Shown: piece after piece, positions 7,980 to 15,293 of the stretch
How the letters are laid out: each line of letters begins with the position of its first letter
Numbering within the stretch: the stretch's first letter is position 1
Assembly (NCBI GenBank): GCA_964495655.1
Contig: CAZBWK010000050.1
Coordinates: 1 to 30,090 of the forward strand
Source: JAAYJR01 sp964495655
GTDB taxonomy: Bacteria > Bacteroidota > Bacteroidia > Bacteroidales > Prolixibacteraceae
DNA: 30,090 nt
Direction: 5' to 3'
Notes under the pieces: model-generated
Seen by the model: the letters and a program-made list of their open reading frames with translations, nothing else
Told to the model about the DNA's origin: nothing
The model's database searches: none
Program-made: the position numbers and the translations under genes

Positions 7980-8574
7980 CTTTAAATATCTGTTTGATTT
8001 TTTTTTCTAATGCACCGGAGCTGTAAACAGGTAATAATTCATAAATACGTGTTTTATTTATGGGATTGAGATTATCAAAATAACAGGCCTTTTCCAGATA
8101 GAGCAGATCTAATAAGGCTCGTTCGACACTGGCAATATTAGTAGTTTCATTGATCTGTTCAATTCCTGCATTATTTATAAGGAGGTCTTCCCTGATTTTG
8201 CGAAACCGGTAGTTTCTGTTATATATTTTTATAGTCCGGCTAAGATAGCTTACAGAAGTCATTCGTGAATCATATTGAAATATTACTCCGGCTTTTTGTA
8301 ATACATACTCCAGCGATATATATGAAGGTGTATATATTTTACAGGCAAGTTCTTCGGGATTATACTTTTCTTTTGTGTATAAACCCTTACGGGGATTTTT
8401 TAATTTACCTGTATGTACATAATAGTTCAGCTTTTTATTGAGTGACAGAAAATCGGATTCTCCTGACAGGAGTGCAATATCAATTAATCTGAAAACTGAC
8501 CGCCTGTCATTCAGAATAGTAAATAAAACATTATTTTTTAATTTTGGTGAACTGTACATACTAATATTTGGCAT
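7957..8574 (-). CDS. AbiEi-family type IV antitoxin
   Basis: This 205-residue protein fits the AbiEi antitoxin. Residues about 15-75 form a winged-helix type N-terminus ('SVFRLIDIALLSG', 'LNYYVHTGKLKNPRKGLYTK') in which the 'GKL....KGLY' wing is typical. The remainder matches the antitoxin C-terminal domain, with 'PSYISLEYVLQKAGVI' near residue 83 and 'IASVERALLDLLYL' near 147 being characteristic. Known AbiEi proteins repress their own promoter by binding inverted repeats and counter the toxin without stable binding. Here a promoter and an inverted repeat lie just upstream. The gene overlaps the toxin gene by 23 bases, implying translational coupling. Confidence 0.85.
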   Translation of the reverse strand: MPNISMYSSPKLKNNVLFTILNDRRSVFRLIDIALLSGESDFLSLNKKLNYYVHTGKLKNPRKGLYTKEKYNPEELACKIYTPSYISLEYVLQKAGVIFQYDSRMTSVSYLSRTIKIYNRNYRFRKIREDLLINNAGIEQINETTNIASVERALLDLLYLEKACYFDNLNPINKTRIYELLPVYSSGALEKKIKQIFKDDRYQQT

Positions 8575-8584
8575 TTTTAGTTCT

Positions 8585-8615
8585 CAAAATTAATAAATTT
8601 AATATTTATTTGCAA
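8585..8615 (-). promoter_or_regulatory. Candidate promoter of the AbiE-serpin cluster
   Basis: On the minus strand TTG (8615-8613) is followed after 20 bases by TAATTTTG (8592-8585), an exact TAnnTTTG -7 element, ending 10 bases before the antitoxin ATG. Both boxes and spacing fit Bacteroidota sigma-ABfr promoters; it is the best promoter in the window. Confidence 0.55.
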
Positions 8616-8633
8616 CTATTAACAGGTATAGTT
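8614..8633. promoter_or_regulatory. Inverted repeat at the AbiE promoter, possible antitoxin operator
   Basis: AACTAT (8614-8619) and ATAGTT (8628-8633) are perfect 6-bp arms with an 8-bp spacer, overlapping the -33 TTG of the candidate promoter. AbiEi antitoxins are known to repress their promoter through inverted repeats, so this is the natural candidate site. The arms are short and chance is possible in this AT-rich spacer. Confidence 0.35.
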
Positions 8634-8646
8634 AAATGCCGGCCGG

Positions 8647-9456
8647 TTATTTTCCTGTACCAAACCAGTTCCATTTCCGGAGTTTGTTTTTTTCGGTATC
8701 AAATATTTTCAATGCTTCTATTGAATCTTCGTAACCCTTAGTAATCAGATTTTTAACTTGACCTGTATCTGACCTGTTAAATGCTGACAGGTCTGGCTGG
8801 ATCAGGAAATCGGCCTCCTTTGTTTGTAATTTTGCTGATGCCATCAATGTAAAATGAAAACTGTTCAGCAATACCTCTATAATATTTCCCGGCCTTGCAT
8901 ATTTATGCTTCGCATTCAGATCGACTCCTATTACATATTTTGCTCCCAACCCGGTTACAGTACTTATAGGTACATTTTCGACTATACCGCCGTCAACCAA
9001 TAATTTATCATCTATCTCCACAGGTTTAAAGATTCCGGGGATAGCTGTGCTGGCCATTACAGCATCTGCGACAGGCCCTTTTTTTATGGTCACCTTTTCT
9101 CCTGTTGAAACATCTGTTGCCACCATTGCCAATGGTATTTCCGCATCTTCGATATTTTTTTCTCCAATATGTTTTATGATCAGCTCTCCAAGTTTATCAT
9201 TTGAAAGCAATCCATATTGGGAAAGCGTGAGGCTGCCTATGTCTAACCACTTAAGATCAAATGCTATCTCTTCTGTTTCGTCACAGTTAATTCCAAATGC
9301 ATACAAGGCAGCTACTAACGCACCTATACTTGTGCCTGCGATATAACTTATTTTTATGTCTGACTCCTTCAATGCACGCAATACCCCTATATGGGCAGCG
9401 CCCAATACGGCTCCGCCACCGAGTGCTAATCCGGTTTTGTTGATTTTTGGTTTCAT
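8647..9456 (-). CDS. Patatin-like phospholipase (RssA/YchK type)
   Basis: This 269-residue cytoplasmic protein is a patatin-fold serine hydrolase with a Ser-Asp dyad. 'LALGGGAVLGAAHIGVLRAL' (10-29) carries the oxyanion Gly-rich loop, 'GTSIG' (41-45) the nucleophile Ser43, and 'LLVDGGIVENVPI' (152-164) the catalytic Asp155. The length and the lack of a signal peptide or outer membrane domain match small RssA-type proteins. Family members hydrolyse phospholipids or acyl esters; the substrate here is unknown. It lies on the same strand as the AbiE cluster, 72 bases upstream of it. Because a good promoter lies in that spacer, it is probably a separate transcription unit. Confidence 0.9.
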   Translation of the reverse strand: MKPKINKTGLALGGGAVLGAAHIGVLRALKESDIKISYIAGTSIGALVAALYAFGINCDETEEIAFDLKWLDIGSLTLSQYGLLSNDKLGELIIKHIGEKNIEDAEIPLAMVATDVSTGEKVTIKKGPVADAVMASTAIPGIFKPVEIDDKLLVDGGIVENVPISTVTGLGAKYVIGVDLNAKHKYARPGNIIEVLLNSFHFTLMASAKLQTKEADFLIQPDLSAFNRSDTGQVKNLITKGYEDSIEALKIFDTEKNKLRKWNWFGTGK

Positions 9457-9505
9457 CTGTATAAAATTTTATAACAAAATAAAATAAAATTTTCTATCAT
9501 TCAAA

Positions 9506-9557
9506 CCGTTCGCTGAAGCGAACGGCAATGGATAAGGTTCTGAACCTGCAGTCTGCA
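9506..9557. repeat. Three consecutive palindromes
   Basis: 9506-9525 is a perfect inverted repeat with arms CCGTTCGCT and AGCGAACGG around GA. 9536-9546 is GGTTC-T-GAACC, and directly adjoining it 9547-9557 is TGCAG-T-CTGCA. The 9-2-9 layout of the first is repeated with another sequence at 9633-9652. Confidence 0.6.
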
Positions 9558-9632
9558 ACATCTGTGCTCTATCCCATGCCGTCTGATAAAGCTTCGGACT
9601 ACAACAACAGCTTCATCGGGCTCTATCCCTTG

Positions 9633-9706
9633 CCGTCGGTTTCAACCGACGGATTATTGGTTTTAACCGACGGTTTATTGGTTTCAACCAACTGATCATT
9701 GGTTTA
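9633..9706. repeat. 20-bp palindrome running into a 21-bp tandem repeat
   Basis: 9633-9652 is a perfect inverted repeat (arms CCGTCGGTT and AACCGACGG, two-base centre). Overlapping it, a 21-base unit occurs three times, at 9638-9658, 9659-9679 and 9680-9700, with a partial fourth copy starting GGTTTAT at 9701. Each full unit begins with the small palindrome GGTTTYAACC and ends in ATT. Confidence 0.65.
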
Positions 9707-9749
9707 TCTTCAACTATCTCCCCAATGCATCTCTTTTAATAATAAACCT

Positions 9750-9757
9750 TATCTTTG
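9750..9757 (+). promoter_or_regulatory. -7 promoter element of the mutL-rhomboid operon
   Basis: TATCTTTG is an exact TAnnTTTG match ending 19 bases before the ATG at 9777. It lies inside the open frame that would extend the small protein back to 9699, which argues that the true start is 9777. No clear -33 TTG was found. Confidence 0.5.
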
Positions 9758-9776
9758 TAAAAATAAACAAAAGAAT

Positions 9777-10088
9777 ATGATAGGTCGGTTTTTTTATCTT
9801 CCGGGGACAAAGAAATTTAATATCACTCCCAGGTTTTACGATCCTGACAAGGAGGAGCGTGAAGAGAGGGAGCGCAGGATCAGGGAAGAGTTAGGTATTG
9901 TCGACAAGAAAAAGGATGATATAAAGGATTTTCGTCCAAATATCAAAGGCCGTTTCAGAATGGCTCAGGAAGGCGCTGCAAAATCATCAGAGGATGCACG
10001 CAGAGCATCTAACAGACGGCTTGTAATTCTCATTCTTATTCTTGCGCTTATTGTATATCTGTTTTTTTATTCTGATTTTACCTTTTAG
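9777..10088 (+). CDS. Small single-TM protein, first gene of the mutL operon
   Basis: This 103-residue protein has a basic N-terminus ('MIGRFFYLPGTKKFNITPRF'), a highly charged Glu/Arg segment at about residues 22-42 that is probably a helix, a Lys/Asp-rich middle, and one transmembrane helix near the C-terminus (about 80-98, 'RLVILILILALIVYLFFY'). It has no signal peptide, so the charged part is probably cytoplasmic (tail-anchored). I chose the ATG at 9777 because a promoter element lies just upstream and because the longer frame from 9699 runs through repeat sequence. The stop overlaps the GTG start of mutL by one base (TAGTG), indicating coupling. Its function is unknown. Confidence 0.7.
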   Translation: MIGRFFYLPGTKKFNITPRFYDPDKEEREERERRIREELGIVDKKKDDIKDFRPNIKGRFRMAQEGAAKSSEDARRASNRRLVILILILALIVYLFFYSDFTF

Positions 10089-11929
10089 TGAGTGATATTA
10101 TTCAATTATTACCCGATTCGGTAGCCAACCAGATTGCTGCCGGCGAAGTTATCCAGCGTCCTGCATCTGTTGTTAAAGAGTTGGTTGAGAATGCTCTGGA
10201 TGCAGGAGCAGATGAGATTATTATACATATTAAAGATGCCGGTAAAACAAGTATAAGAATTGCTGATAATGGATGCGGCATGTCTCCTACCGATGCACGA
10301 ATGGCATTTGAAAGGCATGCCACTTCCAAGATCAATTCGGCGAATGACCTTTTTTGTATCCGCACAATGGGGTTCAGGGGTGAAGCTCTGGCTTCCGTTG
10401 CTGCTATTGCAGATGTTGAGTTACGTTCAAAAAGATCGGAGGATGAAGTTGGTACTTTTATTAATATTGTCGGGTCGGTTGTTAAAACACAGGAACCGGC
10501 AGCATGTAACAATGGAACGGCTATTACCGTAAAAAATCTGTTTTTTAACGTTCCGGCACGCAGAAAATTTCTTAAAGGGAATACAACTGAACTAAAACAT
10601 ATTATTAATGAGATCCAGAGGGTCGCATTGCCAAATCCGGATATCCGCTTTTCGTTCTATCATAATTATGCTTTATTGTATGATTTGGGCAAAAGTAATT
10701 TGCGACGACGAATAACAGATATCTTTGGAAAGAACATTAATCAGTCACTCATTCCTGTCGGTGAGGAGACGAGCATCGTGAATATTACCGGTTATGCCGG
10801 ACAGCCCAGGTATGCAAGAAAAACTATGGGGGAACAGTTTTTCTTTGTTAATAAAAGATATATGAGGCATCCATATTTTCATAAAGCTGTAATGCAGGCT
10901 TACGAAAAGTTGTTGCCACCCGATACATTTCCTTCATATTTTTTAATGTTGGAAATCGACCCTGGCGACATTGATATCAATGTGCACCCCACAAAAACAG
11001 AGATTAAATTTGAGAACGATTCAGCAATATGGCAAATTATCAATGCGGCTGTCCGTGAGTCTCTGGGTAAACACAATGTAGTGCCTTCGATCGATTTCGA
11101 TCAAAGTGGCAGTATAGATATACCGGTCAGAAAGAGAGACACAGGAGAAATCTCTTTCCCTGAAATAAAGATCAATCCGGACTACAACCCATTTAACAGC
11201 AACGAATTCGAAAGGCAGTGGGGAACAGAAAAATATGAAAGGAGCAATCTTCAACACTGGGAAGATCTTTATAATTCACCGGATGGCGGATATCCTGACA
11301 ATGAGCAGTCAAGAATAGCTTTTGGTGATGATAAGAATGAAGGTCCATCAGAGGAAAAATACAGCGGGAAAAAGGTGATGCAGCTGAAGCAGAAATATAT
11401 TCTTACTCCCGTTAAGTCAGGAATAATGGTCATTGACCAGAAACGTGCACATGAGCGTATTCTCTATGAAAAATTTATGGAGGTGCTGAAGACAAACTCA
11501 ATTGCCAGTCAACAGGAACTGTTTCCCCAAAAAATCGAACTCGATGCAGCCGACACTATATTGCTTAAAAGCATATTGGGTGATCTGCTTGCAATGGGTT
11601 TCGATATACGTGAATTCGGTAATAATACTTTCGTTGTTAACGGTACTCCCGGACTGCTTGATGTTTCTTCACCTCAGATGATCGTGGAGAAATTACTCGA
11701 AGAGTATAAAAATTCACCTCAGGATGCACATGCTAAAGTCAGAGAACAGGTCGCTAATTCACTTGCCAAAGCATCGGCGCTTGATTATGGTACAGAATTG
11801 AAAAGAGAGGAAGCAGATCAATTGATTGATAAACTTTTTGCATGCGAAACACCTAATTATTCCCCGGAAGGCAGAAAGGTCCTTACAATTATCCCGCTGG
11901 AAGAGATTGAAAAACTTTTTAATAAATGA
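10088..11929 (+). CDS. mutL: DNA mismatch repair protein MutL
   Basis: This 613-residue protein is MutL, the ATPase that links MutS mismatch recognition to strand removal. The GHKL ATPase domain is complete: 'NQIAAGEVIQRPASVVKELV' begins at about residue 13, followed by 'ENALDAGA', 'IRIADNGCGM', 'FERHATSKI' and 'TMGFRGEALASVAAI'. The C-terminal dimerisation domain (about 435-613) is present after a variable linker. The start is GTG at 10088; its product 'MSDIIQLLPDSVANQIAAGE' matches the family N-terminus exactly. The position of the endonuclease motif DQHAxxE reads DQKRAHE, so the His is replaced, and the C-terminal region has 'ACETPNYSPEGR' instead of a standard CPHGRP. Nicking activity is therefore doubtful. 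It is in an operon with the small membrane protein and two rhomboids. Confidence 0.95.
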   Translation: MSDIIQLLPDSVANQIAAGEVIQRPASVVKELVENALDAGADEIIIHIKDAGKTSIRIADNGCGMSPTDARMAFERHATSKINSANDLFCIRTMGFRGEALASVAAIADVELRSKRSEDEVGTFINIVGSVVKTQEPAACNNGTAITVKNLFFNVPARRKFLKGNTTELKHIINEIQRVALPNPDIRFSFYHNYALLYDLGKSNLRRRITDIFGKNINQSLIPVGEETSIVNITGYAGQPRYARKTMGEQFFFVNKRYMRHPYFHKAVMQAYEKLLPPDTFPSYFLMLEIDPGDIDINVHPTKTEIKFENDSAIWQIINAAVRESLGKHNVVPSIDFDQSGSIDIPVRKRDTGEISFPEIKINPDYNPFNSNEFERQWGTEKYERSNLQHWEDLYNSPDGGYPDNEQSRIAFGDDKNEGPSEEKYSGKKVMQLKQKYILTPVKSGIMVIDQKRAHERILYEKFMEVLKTNSIASQQELFPQKIELDAADTILLKSILGDLLAMGFDIREFGNNTFVVNGTPGLLDVSSPQMIVEKLLEEYKNSPQDAHAKVREQVANSLAKASALDYGTELKREEADQLIDKLFACETPNYSPEGRKVLTIIPLEEIEKLFNK

Positions 11930-12001
11930 CAATATGTCGTTATATTGCGTTTTTAATAATGTGGCCCGGCTTTTGCCGTAAATGATATAAAATTTGATGT
12001 T

Positions 12002-12814
12002 ATGAACTACCGCCCGGTAATGAATGCAGTTCCACCGGTTGTAAAAAACCTGATCATTTTAAATGTACTTTTGCTTCTCGCAACATGGGTTTTGCAAGGC
12101 AGGGGGATCGACTTAGTTGAAAAATTGGGTATGCACTATCCCGCGTCTGATAAATTCAGGCTTCATCAGATCATTACCCACATGTTTATGCATGGAGGAA
12201 TGGCTCACCTGTTTTTTAATATGTTTGCACTGTATATGTTCGGCAGGGTGCTGGAAAGTGTATGGGGGTCACGAAGGTTCTTTTTGTACTATTTTGTTAC
12301 AGGCCTGGGAGCCGTGGCATTGCACTCTTTTGTAAATTACCTCGAGATCTCATCACTTCAGAATCTTATCGAGGCTTTTAAAAATACCCCCTCACCGGAA
12401 ATCCTGGAAAAATTCATAAGTAAAAATCTTCCGAATGCTCCGGCAGAGGTGAGAGACTTTATTAATACCTGGTACGATGAGCCTGCTAATACAGCTTATG
12501 CTTCTGAAGGACTCAGGCTCATGGAACGTATCTATACCATGAAAATTAATATCCCTACCGTGGGTGCGTCAGGCGCTGTTTTTGGGGTGTTGCTCGCATT
12601 TGGGGTTCTCTTTCCCAATACCCGGCTTATGCTTTTATTCCCCCCTATACCTATCAAAGCTAAGTATTTTGTGATCGGTTACGGATTAATAGAACTCTAT
12701 CTCGGGTTCTCCCAGCCGGGAAGTAATGTTGCACATTTCGCACATCTCGGTGGTATGCTTTTTGGATTTCTGCTGATCAAATACTGGAATAAAAACACAA
12801 AACATTTCTATTAA
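12002..12814 (+). CDS. Rhomboid-family intramembrane serine protease (first of pair)
   Basis: This 270-residue polytopic protein has the rhomboid active site: 'MFMHGGMAHLFFNMFALYMF' with H69 and N73 (loop and TM2), 'GASGAVFG' with nucleophile Ser190, and 'AHLGG' with the partner His248. The core has six transmembrane helices. About 65 residues (115-180) between TM3 and the Ser-bearing TM4 form a hydrophilic insertion, longer than in GlpG. Rhomboids cut membrane proteins within or next to their TM helix; the substrate here is unknown. It lies 72 bases after mutL, and its stop TAA directly abuts the ATG of a second rhomboid gene. Confidence 0.93.
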   Translation: MNYRPVMNAVPPVVKNLIILNVLLLLATWVLQGRGIDLVEKLGMHYPASDKFRLHQIITHMFMHGGMAHLFFNMFALYMFGRVLESVWGSRRFFLYYFVTGLGAVALHSFVNYLEISSLQNLIEAFKNTPSPEILEKFISKNLPNAPAEVRDFINTWYDEPANTAYASEGLRLMERIYTMKINIPTVGASGAVFGVLLAFGVLFPNTRLMLLFPPIPIKAKYFVIGYGLIELYLGFSQPGSNVAHFAHLGGMLFGFLLIKYWNKNTKHFY

Positions 12815-13684
12815 ATGGATATTTGGGCCGATATTAAACGGACATTTATTGAGGGTTCTGTTTTAACCAGGCTTATTTATATAAACCTCGGTGTCTTTCT
12901 CGTGGTCAAACTGGCAGGTGTGATATTTTTTCTGTTGAATCAGCCAATCCCACTTATTGAATGGCTGTCTGTTCCATCTGACCTCCATTTTCTTGTTCGA
13001 CGCTTCTGGACCCCCATGACTTATATGTTTCTCCATGCCGGTTTTCTGCATTTACTGTTTAATATACTCGGATTATACTGGTTCGGAAAACTTTTCCTTT
13101 ATCATTTTGAGGGAGAAAAATTACTTAGTGTTTACCTTATGGGTGGTATTACCGGCGCTCTTTTTTATGTTCTGGCATTTAATGTTTTTCCGGCGTTCAG
13201 CTCAGTTAACGCTATCCTGCTCGGAGCATCTGCTTCGGTGTTTGCTGTACTGGTAGCTGTTGCCGTTTATGATCCCCAAAAGGAAATACATCTGTTTTTT
13301 ATAGGCAGGTTTCAGCTTAAGTATGTAGCTGCTTTTTATGTATTACTGTCAATTATCGGTATCTCAGCCTCTAATCCCGGAGGAAATCTTGCTCACCTTG
13401 GCGGCGCTGCATGGGGTTGGTTCTATATTTTACAGCTTGGGAAAGGAAATGATTACGGAGCAGCAATAGTAAGATGGATTGAGAAAATTGGGAAGTGGTT
13501 TAAGCCTGAAAACAGAATAAAGGTCTCATTTAAACAACCACCGCAGGATGATTACGAATATAACCGCCAAAAAAATATGCGGCAGGAGGAGATTAACCGT
13601 ATCCTCGATAAAATAGCTGAATCAGGTTATGACAGCCTTACCAAAAAAGAGAAAGAGTTGTTGTTTAAGCAGGGGAGGAAGTAG
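12815..13684 (+). CDS. Rhomboid-family intramembrane serine protease (second of pair)
   Basis: This 289-residue protein is a second rhomboid. H79 and N83 occur in 'MFLHAGFLHLLFNILGLYWF', the nucleophile Ser139 in 'GASASVFAVL', and the catalytic His194 in 'NLAHLGGAAWG'. The usual GASG is GASA here, a change also met in active family members. After TM6 the protein continues with a cytoplasmic tail of about 75 residues that is rich in Lys and Arg and ends in 'INRILDKIAESGYDSLTKKE', a C-terminal tail type common on Bacteroidota rhomboids (DUF6576-like). The gene begins on the base after the first rhomboid's stop, so the two are translationally coupled. The loop insertion of the first paralogue is absent. 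Confidence 0.92.
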   Translation: MDIWADIKRTFIEGSVLTRLIYINLGVFLVVKLAGVIFFLLNQPIPLIEWLSVPSDLHFLVRRFWTPMTYMFLHAGFLHLLFNILGLYWFGKLFLYHFEGEKLLSVYLMGGITGALFYVLAFNVFPAFSSVNAILLGASASVFAVLVAVAVYDPQKEIHLFFIGRFQLKYVAAFYVLLSIIGISASNPGGNLAHLGGAAWGWFYILQLGKGNDYGAAIVRWIEKIGKWFKPENRIKVSFKQPPQDDYEYNRQKNMRQEEINRILDKIAESGYDSLTKKEKELLFKQGRK

Positions 13685-13695
13685 TTGGCAGTTTT

Positions 13696-13823
13696 CAGTT
13701 TACAGTCGCAGTTTGCAGTCGCAGTTTACAGTCGCAGTTTACAGTCGCAGTTTGCAGTCGCAGTTTGCAGTCGCAGTTTACAGTCGCAGTTTACAGTCGC
13801 AGTTTACAGTCGCAGTTTGCAGT
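13696..13823. repeat. 13-bp tandem repeat, about ten units, between convergent genes
   Basis: The unit CAGTTTRCAGTCG occurs nine times without gap or indel from 13696 to 13812, and a truncated tenth copy ends at 13823. The only variable base is the seventh, in the order A G A A G G A A A G. A degenerate unit (GCAGTTTT) precedes the array. It starts 11 bases after the rhomboid stop and ends 31 bases before the end of the BrkB gene. It is not interspersed with spacers, so it is not CRISPR. Confidence 0.9.
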
Positions 13824-13853
13824 GCTATAACTTAAACCCTCAAACTTAAGAGA

Positions 13854-14783
13854 TCACTTTTCTTTCTCAGTGTGCGCCTGGTATATACTGGCATTGAGTT
13901 CAAATCCTATGAGCAGGATCAAAGACATTATATACATCAAAAATAAAACTATCAGTAATGTTCCTATCGATCCGTATAGTTTGTTGTACTGGCTGAAGTT
14001 ATTAATGTAATATGAGAATCCTGCAATGGCTAATATGCTTAGAATAGTTGCCAGTGAGCCTCCGGCTGAAATAAATCTCCACTTTGTCTTTTTTGCAGGC
14101 GCCAGATAGTAAAGAAATGAGTAGGCAAAGAAGAAAAGCATTATTATGACAATCCATTTACCGAAGGTCAGGAAAAAGAGAGAAAAACTATCCCTGATTA
14201 TCTCCTGTTCCCGCAGGTAACTGATAGCTATCTGTCCCCCGGTAATAAGAGCTACTGCCAAAGTAAGCAAGACAGAGAGAATGATAAGTAAAAGGATCGC
14301 GGCAAGCCGCTGGCTGATCCACGAACGTCGTTCAATACTGTGTATAGTGGCATCGAAGGCACTCATCATTGAGGCTATGCCGTTAGTGGAAAAAATAAGC
14401 GCCATCAAAAATCCCAATGACAGTAATCCACCCCTGGGCTGCATAATAATGTCTGAAACTGTATCTTCAACAGTCATAAAGGTGCCTTCCGGAAGTAGTT
14501 CCTGTATGAGACGGAAAAGCTCATTTTGAAAATTATCAATGGGAATATACGGAATAAGGGTGAACAAAAACAAAATGGCCGGAAAGAATGCAATGAAAAA
14601 TGAGAAAGCTATTGCAGAAGCACGGGTTGTTATAGCACCGTTTACTATACTTCTCCAGAAAAATACCATCACATCATAAATGGGCACCCCGTCAAAAAAA
14701 GGCAATGAAACCCTTTCGGCTTTGTCCGTTAGCTTCTCTATTATGTTTTTGTACCTTTCCGGGTTAATAAACCCCTTGCTCAC
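13854..14783 (-). CDS. YihY/BrkB-family inner membrane protein
   Basis: This 309-residue protein has the six-helix YihY/BrkB domain. An N-terminal cytoplasmic segment is followed by TM helices near residues 45-65 ('ASAIAFSFFIAFFPAILFLF', with the conserved small and aromatic residues), 115-135, 160-182, 205-225, 238-258 and 270-295. 'NGIASMMSAFDATIHS', with the Gly/Asn-Ala-Ile motif, is the usual central signature. Members were once annotated as ribonuclease BN, which is incorrect; their transport function is undefined. It is transcribed towards the rhomboid operon, with the 13-bp repeat array between the two 3' ends. Confidence 0.9.
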   Translation of the reverse strand: MSKGFINPERYKNIIEKLTDKAERVSLPFFDGVPIYDVMVFFWRSIVNGAITTRASAIAFSFFIAFFPAILFLFTLIPYIPIDNFQNELFRLIQELLPEGTFMTVEDTVSDIIMQPRGGLLSLGFLMALIFSTNGIASMMSAFDATIHSIERRSWISQRLAAILLLIILSVLLTLAVALITGGQIAISYLREQEIIRDSFSLFFLTFGKWIVIIMLFFFAYSFLYYLAPAKKTKWRFISAGGSLATILSILAIAGFSYYINNFSQYNKLYGSIGTLLIVLFLMYIMSLILLIGFELNASIYQAHTEKEK

Positions 14784-14891
14784 ATGTTTAAATTTTAAAT
14801 TATATTAAATAATATGCCGGCCTGATTCACTCTCACGATATTGATCGTATCTTTTTTGCACTATCTTTACCGGGATACCTGCTTGTTACGG

Positions 14892-15293
14892 TCATTCCTG
14901 TTTTTCTATTCTTAGCTGGTGTATGTAATCTTTGCCGTCACTCTGCTTAAGTAAAAAATATACCCTGAAAATACCTGTCTTTGTGCCCATGTTGCCAATT
15001 ACATATTTTGCTCCTTCTTTTCCACCCTGATGAATAATACTAAAGCTCACAGGCGTATAAATACTGAAAAAATTGCCAACAATCTGCTGTGCCTGCGCTC
15101 TGCTGTAAACATTATCACATTCAGGAACTACAAGCTCTACATTCTGATTGAAATATTCAGACAGGATCTTTGCATTTCCTGATCTCAGGCTAAGAATTAT
15201 CTGTTCCGGCACTTGTCCTGTTACAGCTGGTGAGTGCATCATTAATCCTGTAAAAAGAAAGATCACAAATGCTGATTTTTTTATTGAAAGCAT
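14892..15293 (-). CDS. Secreted DUF4783-family protein
   Basis: This protein of about 133 residues begins with a signal peptide ('MLSIKKSAFVIFLFTGLMMH', cleaved near VTG-Q). The mature part has the DUF4783 pattern: 'ILSLRSGNAKILSEYFNQNV' near the start, then 'VYSRAQAQQIVGNFFSIYTP', 'FSIIHQGGKEGAKYVIGNM', 'FRVYFLLKQSDGKDYIHQLR'. This is an NTF2-like alpha-beta fold of unknown function, found in Bacteroidota. The frame is open to an upstream ATG at 15359, but that adds 22 residues without a role and hides the signal peptide, so I chose 15293. It is divergent from rlmH. Confidence 0.8.
   Translation of the reverse strand: MLSIKKSAFVIFLFTGLMMHSPAVTGQVPEQIILSLRSGNAKILSEYFNQNVELVVPECDNVYSRAQAQQIVGNFFSIYTPVSFSIIHQGGKEGAKYVIGNMGTKTGIFRVYFLLKQSDGKDYIHQLRIEKQE

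Larger units (their letters stand above)
9457..9776. other. Gene-free spacer with chain of short palindromes and tandem repeats
   Basis: This 320-bp spacer separates the divergent patatin gene and the mutL operon. About 9500-9710 is built from short palindromes and repeats, listed separately. In addition an 18-base segment, GCTCTATCCCATGCCGTC at 9566-9583, recurs with one mismatch at 9620-9637. No coding potential was seen. The last 30 bases hold the promoter element of the downstream operon. Confidence 0.6.

Noticed and set aside
9699..9776. Upstream extension of the small mutL-operon protein
   Set aside because: The extra 26 residues run through the end of the tandem repeat and the TATCTTTG promoter element; the ATG at 9777 fits the promoter spacing.
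13629..13835. Plus-strand frame with a repeating SLQSQFTVAVYSR-like peptide
   Set aside because: It is the translation of the 13-bp tandem repeat overlapping the end of the rhomboid gene; there is no start signal and the peptide is an artefact of the repeat.
14835..14848. ACGAT-ATTG-ATCGT inverted repeat upstream of BrkB as an operator
   Set aside because: Arms are only 5 bp, no promoter elements could be placed around it, and no regulator gene is adjacent; chance is the simplest reading.
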